Below are positions 5,120 through 13,211 of a stretch of 23,748 nucleotides of DNA, in pieces (position 1 is the stretch's first letter; each line of letters begins with the position of its first letter). Both the position numbers and the translations under genes were made by a program. The notes below the pieces were generated by a model. That model was not told the DNA's origin. It saw only the letters and a list, made by a program, of their open reading frames with translations, and did not search any database. The stretch is from a virus, in the IMG/VR virus record IMGVR_UViG_3300030098_003223, positions 1-23,748 of that record; one strand, written 5' to 3'.

Positions 5120-5270
5120 ACATGAATTCTATGTTGGATTAAGTAAAGAAAGATGGGAAGATGTAATAGATTATGTATTATATGCTATTCAATCTCCCAT
5201 TTCTGATGATGAAGAATATCAAAATGGATTACAGATCATAGAATTAATTAAGGAGCAAATGTACGATTAA
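5112..5270 (+). CDS. Small acidic early protein (52 aa)
   Basis: Overlaps the previous gene by 8 bases and the next by 1 (TAATG). The 52 residues are acidic, with two likely helices (SKERWEDVIDYVLYAIQS and NGLQIIELIKEQM). The tight overlaps on both sides support it as a real member of the operon. No family recognised. Confidence 0.55.
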   Translation: MNEHEFYVGLSKERWEDVIDYVLYAIQSPISDDEEYQNGLQIIELIKEQMYD

Positions 5271-5404
5271 TGTTATTAGTTTCACAGTCAATTCCGCAGG
5301 TAGATAGTAACACTTTATACAAAATCTATAAAGAAGTTACTAAACCTATACCTATCAAGTATCCTCCGACAAGGAGGCACTACAACATTCATTCATTTGG
5401 TTAA
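5270..5404 (+). CDS. Small early protein (44 aa), tentative
   Basis: The start overlaps the previous stop as TAATG, and the frame stays open to two bases before the next ATG at 5407. It contains the repeated word in its codons 5-7 (read as SQS) and ends with a basic stretch (YPPTRRHYNIHSFG). It may instead be a leader region: AAGGAGG near 5372 lies inside it, though 28 bases from the next start. Confidence 0.4.
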   Translation: MLLVSQSIPQVDSNTLYKIYKEVTKPIPIKYPPTRRHYNIHSFG

Positions 5405-5406
5405 TT

Positions 5407-5601
5407 ATGACATTCAAAAACTATCAATTCTCAATCAACGTTAAAACAAATCACGATCCAAGAAAGGCTATCTTTGAGATAGTTAACCAGTTAAAAGGTA
5501 TACTACCAGTATTATCAATTGACTACAAATTAATAGAAGATAGAGATGTTACAACAGAACATCACGGAGGGGTAGATGATAACACCAAATTGGAGACATA
5601 A
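5407..5601 (+). CDS. Small early protein (64 aa), unknown
   Basis: The N-terminal half alternates polar and hydrophobic residues (YQFSINVKTN), followed by a helix (RKAIFEIVNQLKGIL), an alpha/beta pattern; the tail is polar. It overlaps the following basic gene by 26 bases, and a GGAGG within it serves that next gene. No motif recognised. Confidence 0.55.
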   Translation: MTFKNYQFSINVKTNHDPRKAIFEIVNQLKGILPVLSIDYKLIEDRDVTTEHHGGVDDNTKLET

Positions 5602-5731
5602 CTCAGGAAAGTTACCTAAACGTACACTAAAACCTCAAGCAATGAGACAATCTCGTGCTAAATTACGCTCACTTATCAACAAATTACATGATTCACAGTC
5701 AAAACAACGACAAGGACGCACTAGAGAGTGA
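5576..5731 (+). CDS. Small basic protein (51 aa)
   Basis: It has a good Shine-Dalgarno (GGAGG about 7 bases before the ATG) and a strongly basic composition with many Arg/Lys (KLPKRTLKPQAMRQSRAKLR, and later KQRQGRTRE), as expected of a nucleic-acid binder. It overlaps the next gene by 44 bases, and the repeated word lies in the overlap, read in two different frames. Function unknown. Confidence 0.5.
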   Translation: MITPNWRHNSGKLPKRTLKPQAMRQSRAKLRSLINKLHDSQSKQRQGRTRE

Positions 5732-5873
5732 TGCTAAGTATTTAGTTACTCTTCAAAGTGGTAGAACATTCGTGTTAAATTCTGGATACGATGTATACCA
5801 AGCGGCATATGATGCTTATGAAGAAGCATGTTTGCATGATGACTATTTAGTAAATGCGGAGTTAATCGAATGA
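5688..5873 (+). CDS. Small acidic early protein (61 aa)
   Basis: I chose the ATG at 5688 (a GTG at 5655 would add 11 residues); neither has a Shine-Dalgarno. The repeated word forms its second to fifth codons (IHSQ). The core YLVTLQSGRTFVLNSGYDVYQAAYDAYEEA looks like a beta hairpin followed by a helix. It ends in an ATGA overlap with the next gene. No family recognised. Confidence 0.55.
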   Translation: MIHSQNNDKDALESDAKYLVTLQSGRTFVLNSGYDVYQAAYDAYEEACLHDDYLVNAELIE

Positions 5874-6196
5874 GTAAAAAACCTTATTTTCCTAACAACT
5901 GGAAACAAATCAAGAATGCACCTTCTTCAATGTTTGAATCTATCAGTTATGATGAATTCATGGAATGGAAAGTAGCAGGTTGGGAACTTCCTGGTTCTGT
6001 ATCTTGCATTATCAGGGATGAGAATTTTAAGACTGGTAAAATAAAAGAATACATTTATCAAAGTGATACAGCAGCTAATAATAAGATATCATCATTAATG
6101 AAACAAGGTGAGAGTCTTATTGCAGTATGTTGTGTCGATACAATACACCACATGACACCTAAAGAGGAGGAAGATGATGAATTCGAGGACGCTTGA
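5870..6196 (+). CDS. Conserved cyanophage early protein (108 aa)
   Basis: The N-terminal pattern KKPYFPNNWK, the FMEWKVAGWELPGSV core and a CIIR...KTGKIKEYIYQ strand pair match a small protein that I recall from many marine cyanophages, always of unknown function. The C-terminus is very acidic (PKEEEDDEFEDA). It overlaps the upstream gene by 4 bases and contains the Shine-Dalgarno and start of the next one. Its proximity to the RNA polymerase gene suggests an early role. Confidence 0.75.
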   Translation: MSKKPYFPNNWKQIKNAPSSMFESISYDEFMEWKVAGWELPGSVSCIIRDENFKTGKIKEYIYQSDTAANNKISSLMKQGESLIAVCCVDTIHHMTPKEEEDDEFEDA

Positions 6197-6332
6197 GGAT
6201 ATCTATTCTTACAAAAAGCAAGCGTTAGATCTTTTAGATAAAGATCATCCACATTATGATGAAATTAAATCACTATTAACCGACCAAATCAAGGACGAAA
6301 TAGAAGATCATGCCAACACCCGCTCAAATTGA
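6174..6332 (+). CDS. Small charged protein (52 aa) before the RNA polymerase gene
   Basis: GAGGAGG lies about 5 bases before a double ATG, a strong ribosome site. The product is a charged, helical-looking protein (LEDIYSYKKQALDLLDKDH, then YDEIKSLLTDQIKDEIED). It overlaps the previous gene by 23 bases and the RNA polymerase gene by 23, so translation of the polymerase may be coupled to it; the polymerase has only AAGGA well upstream. Function unknown. Confidence 0.55.
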   Translation: MMNSRTLEDIYSYKKQALDLLDKDHPHYDEIKSLLTDQIKDEIEDHANTRSN

Positions 6333-8649
6333 TGAACAAATCAAACTAGAAAGGGATCAAATATCTCTAGGAATCGAACGCTTACATAAGAATACTAAGC
6401 AATTAGAGGAAAAGAGTTATAGTTCAGCTACTATTTATGGTATTTCGTCTATCGATAGTTTATTACCATTGGTAGTAGATAAGATTAAGGATACTAATAA
6501 TAGATTACATAAAGGTGCAGCAGGTAAATCATTCAAAGAGTTACATCAATATTTATCTAATCTTGAACCTTTAGCGGCAGCAGCTATAGCATGTAAGATA
6601 ACATTTGATAAAGTATTTAGTATTAAAGAAGGTAGCAATCAATTAATCACAGTCAGTGAATCAATTGGCCAAGCTATTGAGAATGAATGTCAAATGAGAC
6701 ATTATGAAAATAAAGCACCAGCATTATTAAACACTTTAAAAGATAATTATTGGCATCAATCATGTGGTACTCATCAAAAGATAGTAGTAATACAAACTCT
6801 CATGAACAGGTACGGTATACCACAATGGGCATCATGGGGTAGATCTAATAGAATTAAACTTGGAACTTGGTTATTAGATTGTATTATGAGTACAAGTGGT
6901 TGGTTCCATAAAGAAATGCGTCAACAAGGACGCAAGCGAGTTAATTACATAGTACCTACAGCTGAATTTCTAGTAATTAAAGATCAAGTAATGCATGAGA
7001 GTGAACTATTCGCTCCATTAGCATGGCCAATGTTAATTGAACCTAACGATTGGGGTATAAAGCCAGGTGGTTACTTACTTAATGAGGTAATGAAAGGTCA
7101 TGAAATGGTTAGGCGTGGTAATACGGGGTGTATACAGGGAGATAAACCTATAGCTTTCTTGAATAAGATTCAGAAAGTAGGTTATCGACTTAATCAATTC
7201 ATTGTAAACGTAGCTGAAGAGCTTGATGAAAGAGGGATAAGTGTAGGAAAGTTTATCCCAATAGTTGAATTAGATCTCCCTCCAAAACCTCCTGATATAG
7301 CAGATAACAAGGACGCACGTAAAGCGTACCGTAGAGCAGCAGCAACAGTTAGAAATACTAATGCTGGTGCATTTAGACGTTCTTGTAGAACAAGGATGAC
7401 TATGGAGGCAGTTAAGAGGTTTAAAGATCGTGAGAGGTTTTATATACCTTGGTCTTTTGATTACCGAGGTAGGGCTTATCCTATACCCGCGTTTCTCACA
7501 CCACAAGATACTGATTTCGGGAAGTCACTTTTGGTCTTCGCTGATTCAGCACCTATTACACATGATGCATTTAAGTGGTTAGCTTTTCAAGTTGCTACTA
7601 CATATGGTCTTGATAAAGAAACTTGGGATGTAAGACAAAGTTGGGTTAGGAATAATCACCCTTTGATTACTAGAATAGCTAAGTTTCCTATAGAAGAATT
7701 ACCAAATTGGGAAGTAGCGGAAGAGCCTTGGCAATTTTTAGCTGCATGTGAGGAGTACTATGCTTGTGTTATTTCACAGTCAAGAAAAACAACCTCGCTT
7801 TGTGTAGCCACAGACGCTACATGTAGTGGTCTCCAGATCCTCGCTGGTTTAGCGATGGACCGTAGTACAGCACAACTCGTCAATGTGTTACCTTCTGATA
7901 GACCACAAGACGCTTATAAGGTCGTAGCTGAAACTGCTAAACCTAATATACCTAAGTACCTACATAATGTATGGTCTAGACGCTCAGTCAAAAGAACCGT
8001 CATGACAATACCCTATAATGCAAAACCATTCTCGAATCGTTCGTACATTAGGGACGCATTGAAAGAAGATGGTATTGATATAGATAAAGATGATCTCACA
8101 ATCGTTGTCGCAGCTGTTCGTCAGGCTATGAATGATATAGTTCCTGGTCCTATGGCAGTTATGTCATGGATAGAGAAGGAAGTATCTAAACAATTTAAAG
8201 ATAATCCTAACTTAACTTTAACATGGACTACACCATCTGGATTTGTTGTTAATCAAAAGATTCAGAAAAAGAAAGTTGAAAGATTATGTTTACAGTTATT
8301 GGGGTCTTGTGAGATTCGAGTAGCTACAGATAATCCTAATGAGGCTGATATAACAAGACATAGAGCAGCAACAGCTCCTAATCTTATACATTCACTAGAT
8401 GCTACACTTTTGCATCTTAGTGTTGAGCGTTTTAACGCACCAATTGCATTAATTCATGACAGTGTATTAAGTCGTGCTACAGATATGAGTTTACTTGCTA
8501 CAATAGTAAGGGAAACTTACATGCACTTATTCGCTGGTAATGATTACCTAACAGACTTTGCTACTCAAATAGGAGCAGAGACTGAACCACCGATCATAGG
8601 AGACCTTGAACCGGAATCCGTGATTGACTCCACTTATTTCTTTTGTTAA
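6310..8649 (+). CDS. T7-type single-subunit RNA polymerase
   Basis: At 779 residues it is about 100 shorter than T7 RNA polymerase (883), mostly in the N-terminal domain, as usual for cyanopodoviruses. Catalytic parts are clear: FDYRGRAYP (T7 DWRGRVY), D502 in TDATCSGLQ (T7 D537), K561-R562 through Y569 in KRTVMTIPY (T7 K631 to Y639), APNLIHSLDA, and D717 in LIHDS (T7 D812). The last residues YFFC keep the aromatic end that reaches the active site in T7. It would switch transcription from host to phage promoters. The gene contains two copies of TCACAGTCA (6647, 7774) and a T7-promoter-like site at 7119. Confidence 0.97.
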   Translation: MPTPAQIDEQIKLERDQISLGIERLHKNTKQLEEKSYSSATIYGISSIDSLLPLVVDKIKDTNNRLHKGAAGKSFKELHQYLSNLEPLAAAAIACKITFDKVFSIKEGSNQLITVSESIGQAIENECQMRHYENKAPALLNTLKDNYWHQSCGTHQKIVVIQTLMNRYGIPQWASWGRSNRIKLGTWLLDCIMSTSGWFHKEMRQQGRKRVNYIVPTAEFLVIKDQVMHESELFAPLAWPMLIEPNDWGIKPGGYLLNEVMKGHEMVRRGNTGCIQGDKPIAFLNKIQKVGYRLNQFIVNVAEELDERGISVGKFIPIVELDLPPKPPDIADNKDARKAYRRAAATVRNTNAGAFRRSCRTRMTMEAVKRFKDRERFYIPWSFDYRGRAYPIPAFLTPQDTDFGKSLLVFADSAPITHDAFKWLAFQVATTYGLDKETWDVRQSWVRNNHPLITRIAKFPIEELPNWEVAEEPWQFLAACEEYYACVISQSRKTTSLCVATDATCSGLQILAGLAMDRSTAQLVNVLPSDRPQDAYKVVAETAKPNIPKYLHNVWSRRSVKRTVMTIPYNAKPFSNRSYIRDALKEDGIDIDKDDLTIVVAAVRQAMNDIVPGPMAVMSWIEKEVSKQFKDNPNLTLTWTTPSGFVVNQKIQKKKVERLCLQLLGSCEIRVATDNPNEADITRHRAATAPNLIHSLDATLLHLSVERFNAPIALIHDSVLSRATDMSLLATIVRETYMHLFAGNDYLTDFATQIGAETEPPIIGDLEPESVIDSTYFFC
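7119..7144 (+). promoter_or_regulatory. T7-promoter-like element inside the RNA polymerase gene
   Basis: It reads TAATACGG, G, GTGTATACAGGG, then AGATA. It matches the intergenic copy at 1217 at 20 of the first 21 bases and, like the T7 promoter, has TAATACG, TATA and GGGAGA. It is in frame as NTGCIQGDK, so coincidence through coding constraint is possible, but the non-coding copy argues against that. A promoter here could make a message for the 3' part of the gene and the replication genes. Confidence 0.45.
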
Positions 8650-8880
8650 ATGTACAATTATTCACTTTTTGATAGCTTCTTTGCTCCAACTAGAGTTATA
8701 GTTGTCTCGGAAGAGCGACTAAAACAGAAGGAGATTGAACTCAAAGAGAACCAAATCAAGGTTGTAAACAACCGTATTGATGAACTAGTCAAGTATCGTT
8801 CTGAATTACAGGATGAATTAAAGGAACTAGCACCTGAAAGCCGTAAAGTAGCTTTGGAGGAGTCAGTATCCGATGTCTAG
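8650..8880 (+). CDS. Small coiled-coil protein (76 aa)
   Basis: It starts at the base after the polymerase stop codon. The N-terminus is hydrophobic and aromatic (YNYSLFDSFFAP). Residues about 20-65 are a heptad-rich coiled coil (SEERLKQKEIELKENQIK, then DELVKYRSELQDELKEL). The tail is acidic. It overlaps the ssDNA-binding gene by 8 bases and contains that gene's GGAGGAG site. Cyanopodoviruses often carry a small gene here; its function is unknown. Confidence 0.6.
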   Translation: MYNYSLFDSFFAPTRVIVVSEERLKQKEIELKENQIKVVNNRIDELVKYRSELQDELKELAPESRKVALEESVSDV

Positions 8881-9442
8881 AACTGTTCACGTCACAGAAA
8901 AACCCGTAACACTTGAAGGATTTCAAGCTATACTAGCACCTAGTAAGTTTGGTTATTCCCTCTCGGCTGTAGTTGGTAACGATGTTATCGACAAATTAGA
9001 GGCTGAAAGAGCTGCAGTCCTTAAATGGGCTGAGTCAAAATTGAAAAACCCTAAAAGATCCACGCTCAAGCCCGAGCCGTGGGAAGAATTAGCAAAGGGT
9101 AAGCATAAGATTAAGTTCTCTTGGTCTGAAGATAAAAAACCACCTGTTGTAGATACAGAAGGCTCGCCATTAACAGATGTTAAAACACCACTATATGCAG
9201 GGTCTACAGTTAAATTGGGTTTCTATCAGAAACCTTATATCCTCAGAGATGGAGTTACCTATGGTAGTTCTCTTAAGCTTGTTGGTGTACAGGTTGTCTC
9301 AGTAAAAGGAGAAGCTGGTGTAGATACTGGAGATTTAGACGCTACCGAAGTAGCAGAACTATTTGGTACTACTGCTGGTTTTAAAACATCAGATCCTAAT
9401 GTAACACCAATCACCAATGCAGAAGAAGAAGAAGACTTCTAA
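8873..9442 (+). CDS. Single-stranded DNA-binding protein, gp2.5-like
   Basis: A 189-residue protein in the T7 gp2.5 position with the typical body of short beta strands (APSKFGYSLSAVVG, TPLYAGSTVKLGFYQK, SLKLVGVQVVSVKG) and, decisively, an acidic tail with a terminal aromatic residue (EEEEDF). In T7 this tail contacts the DNA polymerase and the primase-helicase. The protein coats single strands and helps annealing and recombination at the fork. A GGAGGAG ribosome site precedes it. Its tail codons are (GAA)n and are reused in another frame by the next gene. Confidence 0.85.
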   Translation: MSRTVHVTEKPVTLEGFQAILAPSKFGYSLSAVVGNDVIDKLEAERAAVLKWAESKLKNPKRSTLKPEPWEELAKGKHKIKFSWSEDKKPPVVDTEGSPLTDVKTPLYAGSTVKLGFYQKPYILRDGVTYGSSLKLVGVQVVSVKGEAGVDTGDLDATEVAELFGTTAGFKTSDPNVTPITNAEEEEDF

Positions 9443-9791
9443 ATATAAGTCAGGCTTAGAAGAGCAAGTTGCAAAATTATTAGAAGGACTCGGAGTTTCT
9501 TATGAATACGAATCTTGTAAGATTCCTTATACCATCCAGCATAATTATCATCCTGATTTTATTCTCCCAAACCATGTACACCTTGAAACAAAAGGATACT
9601 GGTCCGCGCCAGACAGACGGAAGATTGCAGCTGTTAAGAGGGACAACCCGGAATTAGATTTAAGGATGGTTTTTCAGTCACCATATAATAAAATATCAAA
9701 AGGATCTAAAACTACGTATGCGAAATGGTGTGAAAAACATGACATACCATGGACGCATTTCCACAATATACCTATTGATTGGTTAATATAA
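9417..9791 (+). CDS. Endonuclease I, gp3-like Holliday-junction resolvase
   Basis: A 124-residue homologue of T7 gp3 endonuclease. Aligned catalytic residues are E15 in SGLE, D47 in HPDF, E57 and K59 in LETKG, corresponding to T7 E20, D55, E65 and K67. RMVFQSPYNK and YAKWCEKHDI are also conserved in the family. It resolves branched DNA before packaging and degrades host DNA. It overlaps the gp2.5 gene by 26 bases, its basic start (QKKKKTSKYK) being encoded by the same GAA-rich DNA as the acidic tail, and ends in a TAATG overlap with the primase-helicase. Confidence 0.9.
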   Translation: MQKKKKTSKYKSGLEEQVAKLLEGLGVSYEYESCKIPYTIQHNYHPDFILPNHVHLETKGYWSAPDRRKIAAVKRDNPELDLRMVFQSPYNKISKGSKTTYAKWCEKHDIPWTHFHNIPIDWLI

Positions 9792-11368
9792 TGACTGAAA
9801 GTGAGTTCGTGAGGCACATGCCTTGCGGTAATTGTGGTTCATCAGATGGAAATTCTCTCTACTCTGATGGACACACTTTCTGTTTTGTCTGTCACAATAG
9901 AACAGGCGACAATGATGTTATTCACAGTCAAAGAATGACTAGCACCGTCCAGTTAAAAGGATCAGCCGAAAGGTTGCATAAACGGAATTTATCAGAAAAA
10001 ACTAATCAGTTCTATCAGATTTATAGAGATGGTAATACCTTAAGGTTTGCTTATTATGATGAATCTGGTGTACTGAAAGGTATTAAAACAAAAAATAAAC
10101 AAAAAGACTTTAGATATGAAGGAGTTTCCACTGATACTTTATTCGGTCAGCATCGCTTCCCTAGTAGTGGCAAACGTATTGTTATTACTGAGGGTGAATT
10201 AGATGCTGCCAGTTGTTACGAAGCTATGCCCGGATGGCCGATGGTTTCGTTACCGCATGGAGCCGCTTCCGCAAAGAAAGATTGTCAGAAACAAATACCT
10301 TTGTTCCAAGGGTACGAAGAGATCATATTATTCTTCGATGGTGACGATGCAGGGCGCAAGGCCGCTGACGAAACGGCAAGTATATTACCGCCTGGTAAAG
10401 TCAAGATCGCACGCTTGGAATCGTACAAGGATGCATCTGATGCGTTACAGGCGAATGATACAGATGCAATAAGAAAGGCTATATGGAATGCTAAACCTTA
10501 TAGACCAGACGGAATTGTAGAAGGAAAAACTTTAGAAGCTATAGTCACTACACCTATACCACCTGCTGACCATGACTACCCATTTAAAGGGCTACAAGAT
10601 AAATTGCACGGGATTAGATATCAGGAGCTTACAACGATTACTTCAGGATCTGGCCAAGGAAAGTCCGCATTCTGCCGTCAACTTGCAGTTAACTTACTCA
10701 CCAAAGGAGTACGGGTCGGGTACCTGGCACTTGAAGAGTCAAATAGACGAACCGCACTTGGATTGATGTCCACAGCTGTAGGCAAATCCCTTCATATCGG
10801 AGAACATGACAAAAAAGAACTTGAAAACGATTTTCGTGATACCCTTGCTAATTGGAATCTTTACCTTTTTGATGGCTTTGGTAGTTTTGACCCGGACGTT
10901 ATTTACAACAGGATCGAATACCTTGCCAGTGGATTGGAGTGTCGCGTTATATTCTTAGATCACCTCAGTATATTATTGAGTGGTCTGGATGGGGATGAGC
11001 GTAGAATGCTGGATCAGACAATGACAAAATTAAGGTCGTTAGTAGAGAGGACTGGTATTTCATTATTTTTAGTCTCACATTTAAGAAGGAGTAACAATGA
11101 CAGAACCTCACACGAAGAAGGAGGAAAAGTATCTCTATCGCAACTTCGGGGATCTGCGGGAATCGCTCAACTTAGCGATCAAGTCGTTGCCCTCGAGCGA
11201 AATCAGCAGTCCCCAGATGAACGAGATATTACGACTATTAGAATCATTAAAAATCGCTATTCAGGCGAAACGGGCTTCGCAGGTAAAATAAAATTTAATT
11301 TAGATACTTCACGGTTTACTGATTATGAAACTGAAACAACACGATTCAACCCATCAACAGACTTCTAA
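9791..11368 (+). CDS. DNA primase-helicase, gp4-like
   Basis: A 525-residue fusion. The N-terminal zinc domain has C12, C15, C31 and C34 around SSDGNSLYSDGHTF. The TOPRIM primase domain has TEGELDA and FFDGDDAGRKA. The helicase has Walker A GSGQGKS with K291, a Walker B strand VIFLDHLS and a late RGSAGIAQLSD. The C-terminus ends STDF, like the acidic-aromatic end of T7 gp4 that binds the polymerase. The ATG overlaps the gp3 stop (TAATG). A TCACAGTCA copy lies in the variable linker after the zinc domain (9922). It unwinds the fork and primes the lagging strand. Confidence 0.95.
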   Translation: MTESEFVRHMPCGNCGSSDGNSLYSDGHTFCFVCHNRTGDNDVIHSQRMTSTVQLKGSAERLHKRNLSEKTNQFYQIYRDGNTLRFAYYDESGVLKGIKTKNKQKDFRYEGVSTDTLFGQHRFPSSGKRIVITEGELDAASCYEAMPGWPMVSLPHGAASAKKDCQKQIPLFQGYEEIILFFDGDDAGRKAADETASILPPGKVKIARLESYKDASDALQANDTDAIRKAIWNAKPYRPDGIVEGKTLEAIVTTPIPPADHDYPFKGLQDKLHGIRYQELTTITSGSGQGKSAFCRQLAVNLLTKGVRVGYLALEESNRRTALGLMSTAVGKSLHIGEHDKKELENDFRDTLANWNLYLFDGFGSFDPDVIYNRIEYLASGLECRVIFLDHLSILLSGLDGDERRMLDQTMTKLRSLVERTGISLFLVSHLRRSNNDRTSHEEGGKVSLSQLRGSAGIAQLSDQVVALERNQQSPDERDITTIRIIKNRYSGETGFAGKIKFNLDTSRFTDYETETTRFNPSTDF

Positions 11369-11489
11369 ATACATTAGACCACATCCACCAAGTAAAGAGG
11401 CAATCAAACGTGCCAGATTCATCGACAAAACCTATACCTGGGTTAGGAACAATAGTGTTCGATCTGGAGGCAAACGGTCTCCTAAGTGA
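11325..11489 (+). CDS. Possible small basic protein (54 aa) bridging two genes
   Basis: An ATG frame overlaps the end of the primase-helicase gene by 44 bases and the start of the exonuclease gene by 80. The product is basic (KEAIKRARF, VRSGGKRSPK) with an aromatic centre (DKTYTWVRNN). There is no Shine-Dalgarno. Small genes between helicase and polymerase are common in T7-like phages, but it could be a chance frame; codon-level conservation in relatives would decide. Confidence 0.3.
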   Translation: MKLKQHDSTHQQTSKYIRPHPPSKEAIKRARFIDKTYTWVRNNSVRSGGKRSPK

Positions 11490-11976
11490 TGCTACCTATA
11501 TCCACTGTGTTGTACTCCACTATCTTAAAGATAACCATACGGAAACGCACAATGATGAAAGCCCTGGTGAAGGAATGTCTAATCCTATTATCAGAGCAGT
11601 TCAACATTTGGAACTTGCTGATGTTCTTGTGGGCCATAATATCATTGGGTATGATTTACCTTTGCTTAAAAGGCTCTATCCTTTTTTTAATCCCCGCGGT
11701 ATTATTATCGATACTCTCCTTTTATCTAGGCTCTATCATCCGAATTTATTTGAGATAGACAAGAATAGAAATTGGAAACATATGCCATTACAATTATATG
11801 GTCGTCATTCACTTGAGGCGTACGGTTACAGATTATCAGAATACAAAGGGAACTTTAGTAAAGATACTGATTGGCAAAAGTGGTCTCAAGAAATGGAGGA
11901 TTATTGTAAACAAGATGTAGTTGTTACCACCAAATTATGCAAACACTTCCACCCTTACCTCAGTGGGTCGAATTAG
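11410..11976 (+). CDS. DNA polymerase, 3'-5' exonuclease part (split gp5)
   Basis: The start is GTG at 11410, with GAGG 9 bases upstream; no in-frame ATG fits. The 188 residues match the N-terminal proofreading domain of T7 gp5: VFDLEANGLL (T7 SDIEANALL), VGHNIIGYDLPLL (T7 FHNGHKYDVPAL), IDTLLLSRLYHPNL, SLEAYGYRLSEYKG and YCKQDVVVTTKL with the last catalytic Asp. The frame then stops, and homology continues in another frame in the gene starting at 11937. Either the enzyme is made as two chains, a -1 frameshift joins them, or one base is missing. Confidence 0.88.
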   Translation: MPDSSTKPIPGLGTIVFDLEANGLLSDATYIHCVVLHYLKDNHTETHNDESPGEGMSNPIIRAVQHLELADVLVGHNIIGYDLPLLKRLYPFFNPRGIIIDTLLLSRLYHPNLFEIDKNRNWKHMPLQLYGRHSLEAYGYRLSEYKGNFSKDTDWQKWSQEMEDYCKQDVVVTTKLCKHFHPYLSGSN

Positions 11977-13208
11977 AACACGAGGTAGCACGATTACTTA
12001 CACAACAAGAGATTCATGGATGGTATTTTGATGAACGCGCTGCACGGGAACTTGAATCTGCTCTCCGAAAAGAGTATGAAGAGACTTGTGCATTACTTCG
12101 AAACAAACACCCTTACATTGCAGGACCATTATTTACTCCTAAGCGAAATAATCGGACCCAAGGCTATGTTGCAGGGGCTGAAAGTACCAGACTTAAAGAA
12201 TTAAATCCCACATCTAGGGATCACATATCATGGATCTTACAAACACATTATGGTTGGACGCCTTCATCAATAACGAACTCAGGGAAGGCGGTTATAGACG
12301 AGACCGTATTAAAAGATATTGGGACGGATATAGCTCTCCAGTTTTTGACACTACTGGATCTGACAAAAAAGCTTGGGATGATATCAGAAGGCGTGAACGC
12401 ATGGCAGAAGCTTGTTACGACGTCTAGTAGAATACACCACCACTGTTCGGTAGCTACTCAAACTTTTAGAGCAGCCCACCGATCTCCAAATTTATCACAG
12501 GTACCATCAGATGAAAGGTTTAGGAAATTATTTAAAGCATCCCCTGGTATGGTTATGTGCGGGGCTGACCTTAGCGGCATTGAGCTTCGAGTATTATCCC
12601 ATTATCTTGCAAAATATGATGAAGGACGCTATGCGGAAATCCTTATCAACGGAGACATTCACCAAACAAATGCCGACAAAATTGGAATTACCAGACGACA
12701 AGTTAAAACAGTTACCTATGCCTTCCTCTACGGGGCAGGTGATGTCAAAATAGGACACTCTTATGACAAACAGCTTTCCGAGAACGAGGCGAGAAAAAAG
12801 GGTAAAGAAATACGTAAAGCTTATGTCGATGCCATTCCAGGTCTTAAAGAACTCTTGGAAGCAGTACACAAGGCTAGTGAGAGGGGTTATGTTCGCGGAT
12901 TGGACAATAGAAAAATCTTATGCGAGTCGAAACATAAGTCCGTCAATTACCTCATCCAGGGGTCTTCGGCGGTAATAGCAAAACGTTGGATGGTTACCAC
13001 CCATGACCACATCAAAGAAATGGATTTACGCTGTAACCAGCTCGCTTTTATTCATGACGAGTTGCAGTTTGAATCTGAACCAGAACATGTTGATGATCTC
13101 AAACATCTTCTTGTTCTCTCCGCTGCTGAAGCCGGAGAATATTACAATTTACGATGTCCCATAGCGGCTGAATCACAGTCAGGAGCTACATGGGCAGACG
13201 TACACTAA
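11937..13208 (+). CDS. DNA polymerase, polymerase part (split gp5)
   Basis: The 423-residue family A polymerase core. Motif A is GADLSGIELRVLSHY with D211, motif B is KTVTYAFLYGAGDVKIG with Y261 (T7 Y526, the tyrosine type at E. coli position 762), and motif C is IHDELQ with H373-D374. The loop matching the T7 thioredoxin-binding insert is short (about 30 residues around PLFTPKRNN to NPTSRDH), as in other cyanopodoviruses. Homology with gp5 already exists at WVELEHEVARLL, so the junction lies just before it. The ATG at 11937 has no ribosome site. Overlap with the exonuclease frame is 40 bases. Confidence 0.92.
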   Translation: MQTLPPLPQWVELEHEVARLLTQQEIHGWYFDERAARELESALRKEYEETCALLRNKHPYIAGPLFTPKRNNRTQGYVAGAESTRLKELNPTSRDHISWILQTHYGWTPSSITNSGKAVIDETVLKDIGTDIALQFLTLLDLTKKLGMISEGVNAWQKLVTTSSRIHHHCSVATQTFRAAHRSPNLSQVPSDERFRKLFKASPGMVMCGADLSGIELRVLSHYLAKYDEGRYAEILINGDIHQTNADKIGITRRQVKTVTYAFLYGAGDVKIGHSYDKQLSENEARKKGKEIRKAYVDAIPGLKELLEAVHKASERGYVRGLDNRKILCESKHKSVNYLIQGSSAVIAKRWMVTTHDHIKEMDLRCNQLAFIHDELQFESEPEHVDDLKHLLVLSAAEAGEYYNLRCPIAAESQSGATWADVH

Positions 13209-13211
13209 TTT

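Noticed and set aside
2602-6332. Search for an integrase, since some P-SSP7-type phages carry one in the early region.
   Set aside because: No frame here shows the tyrosine recombinase Arg/His/Tyr pattern; all proteins are too small.
11097-11291. Open frame of 64 codons inside the primase-helicase gene.
   Set aside because: It lies wholly within conserved helicase codons in another frame; no independent support.
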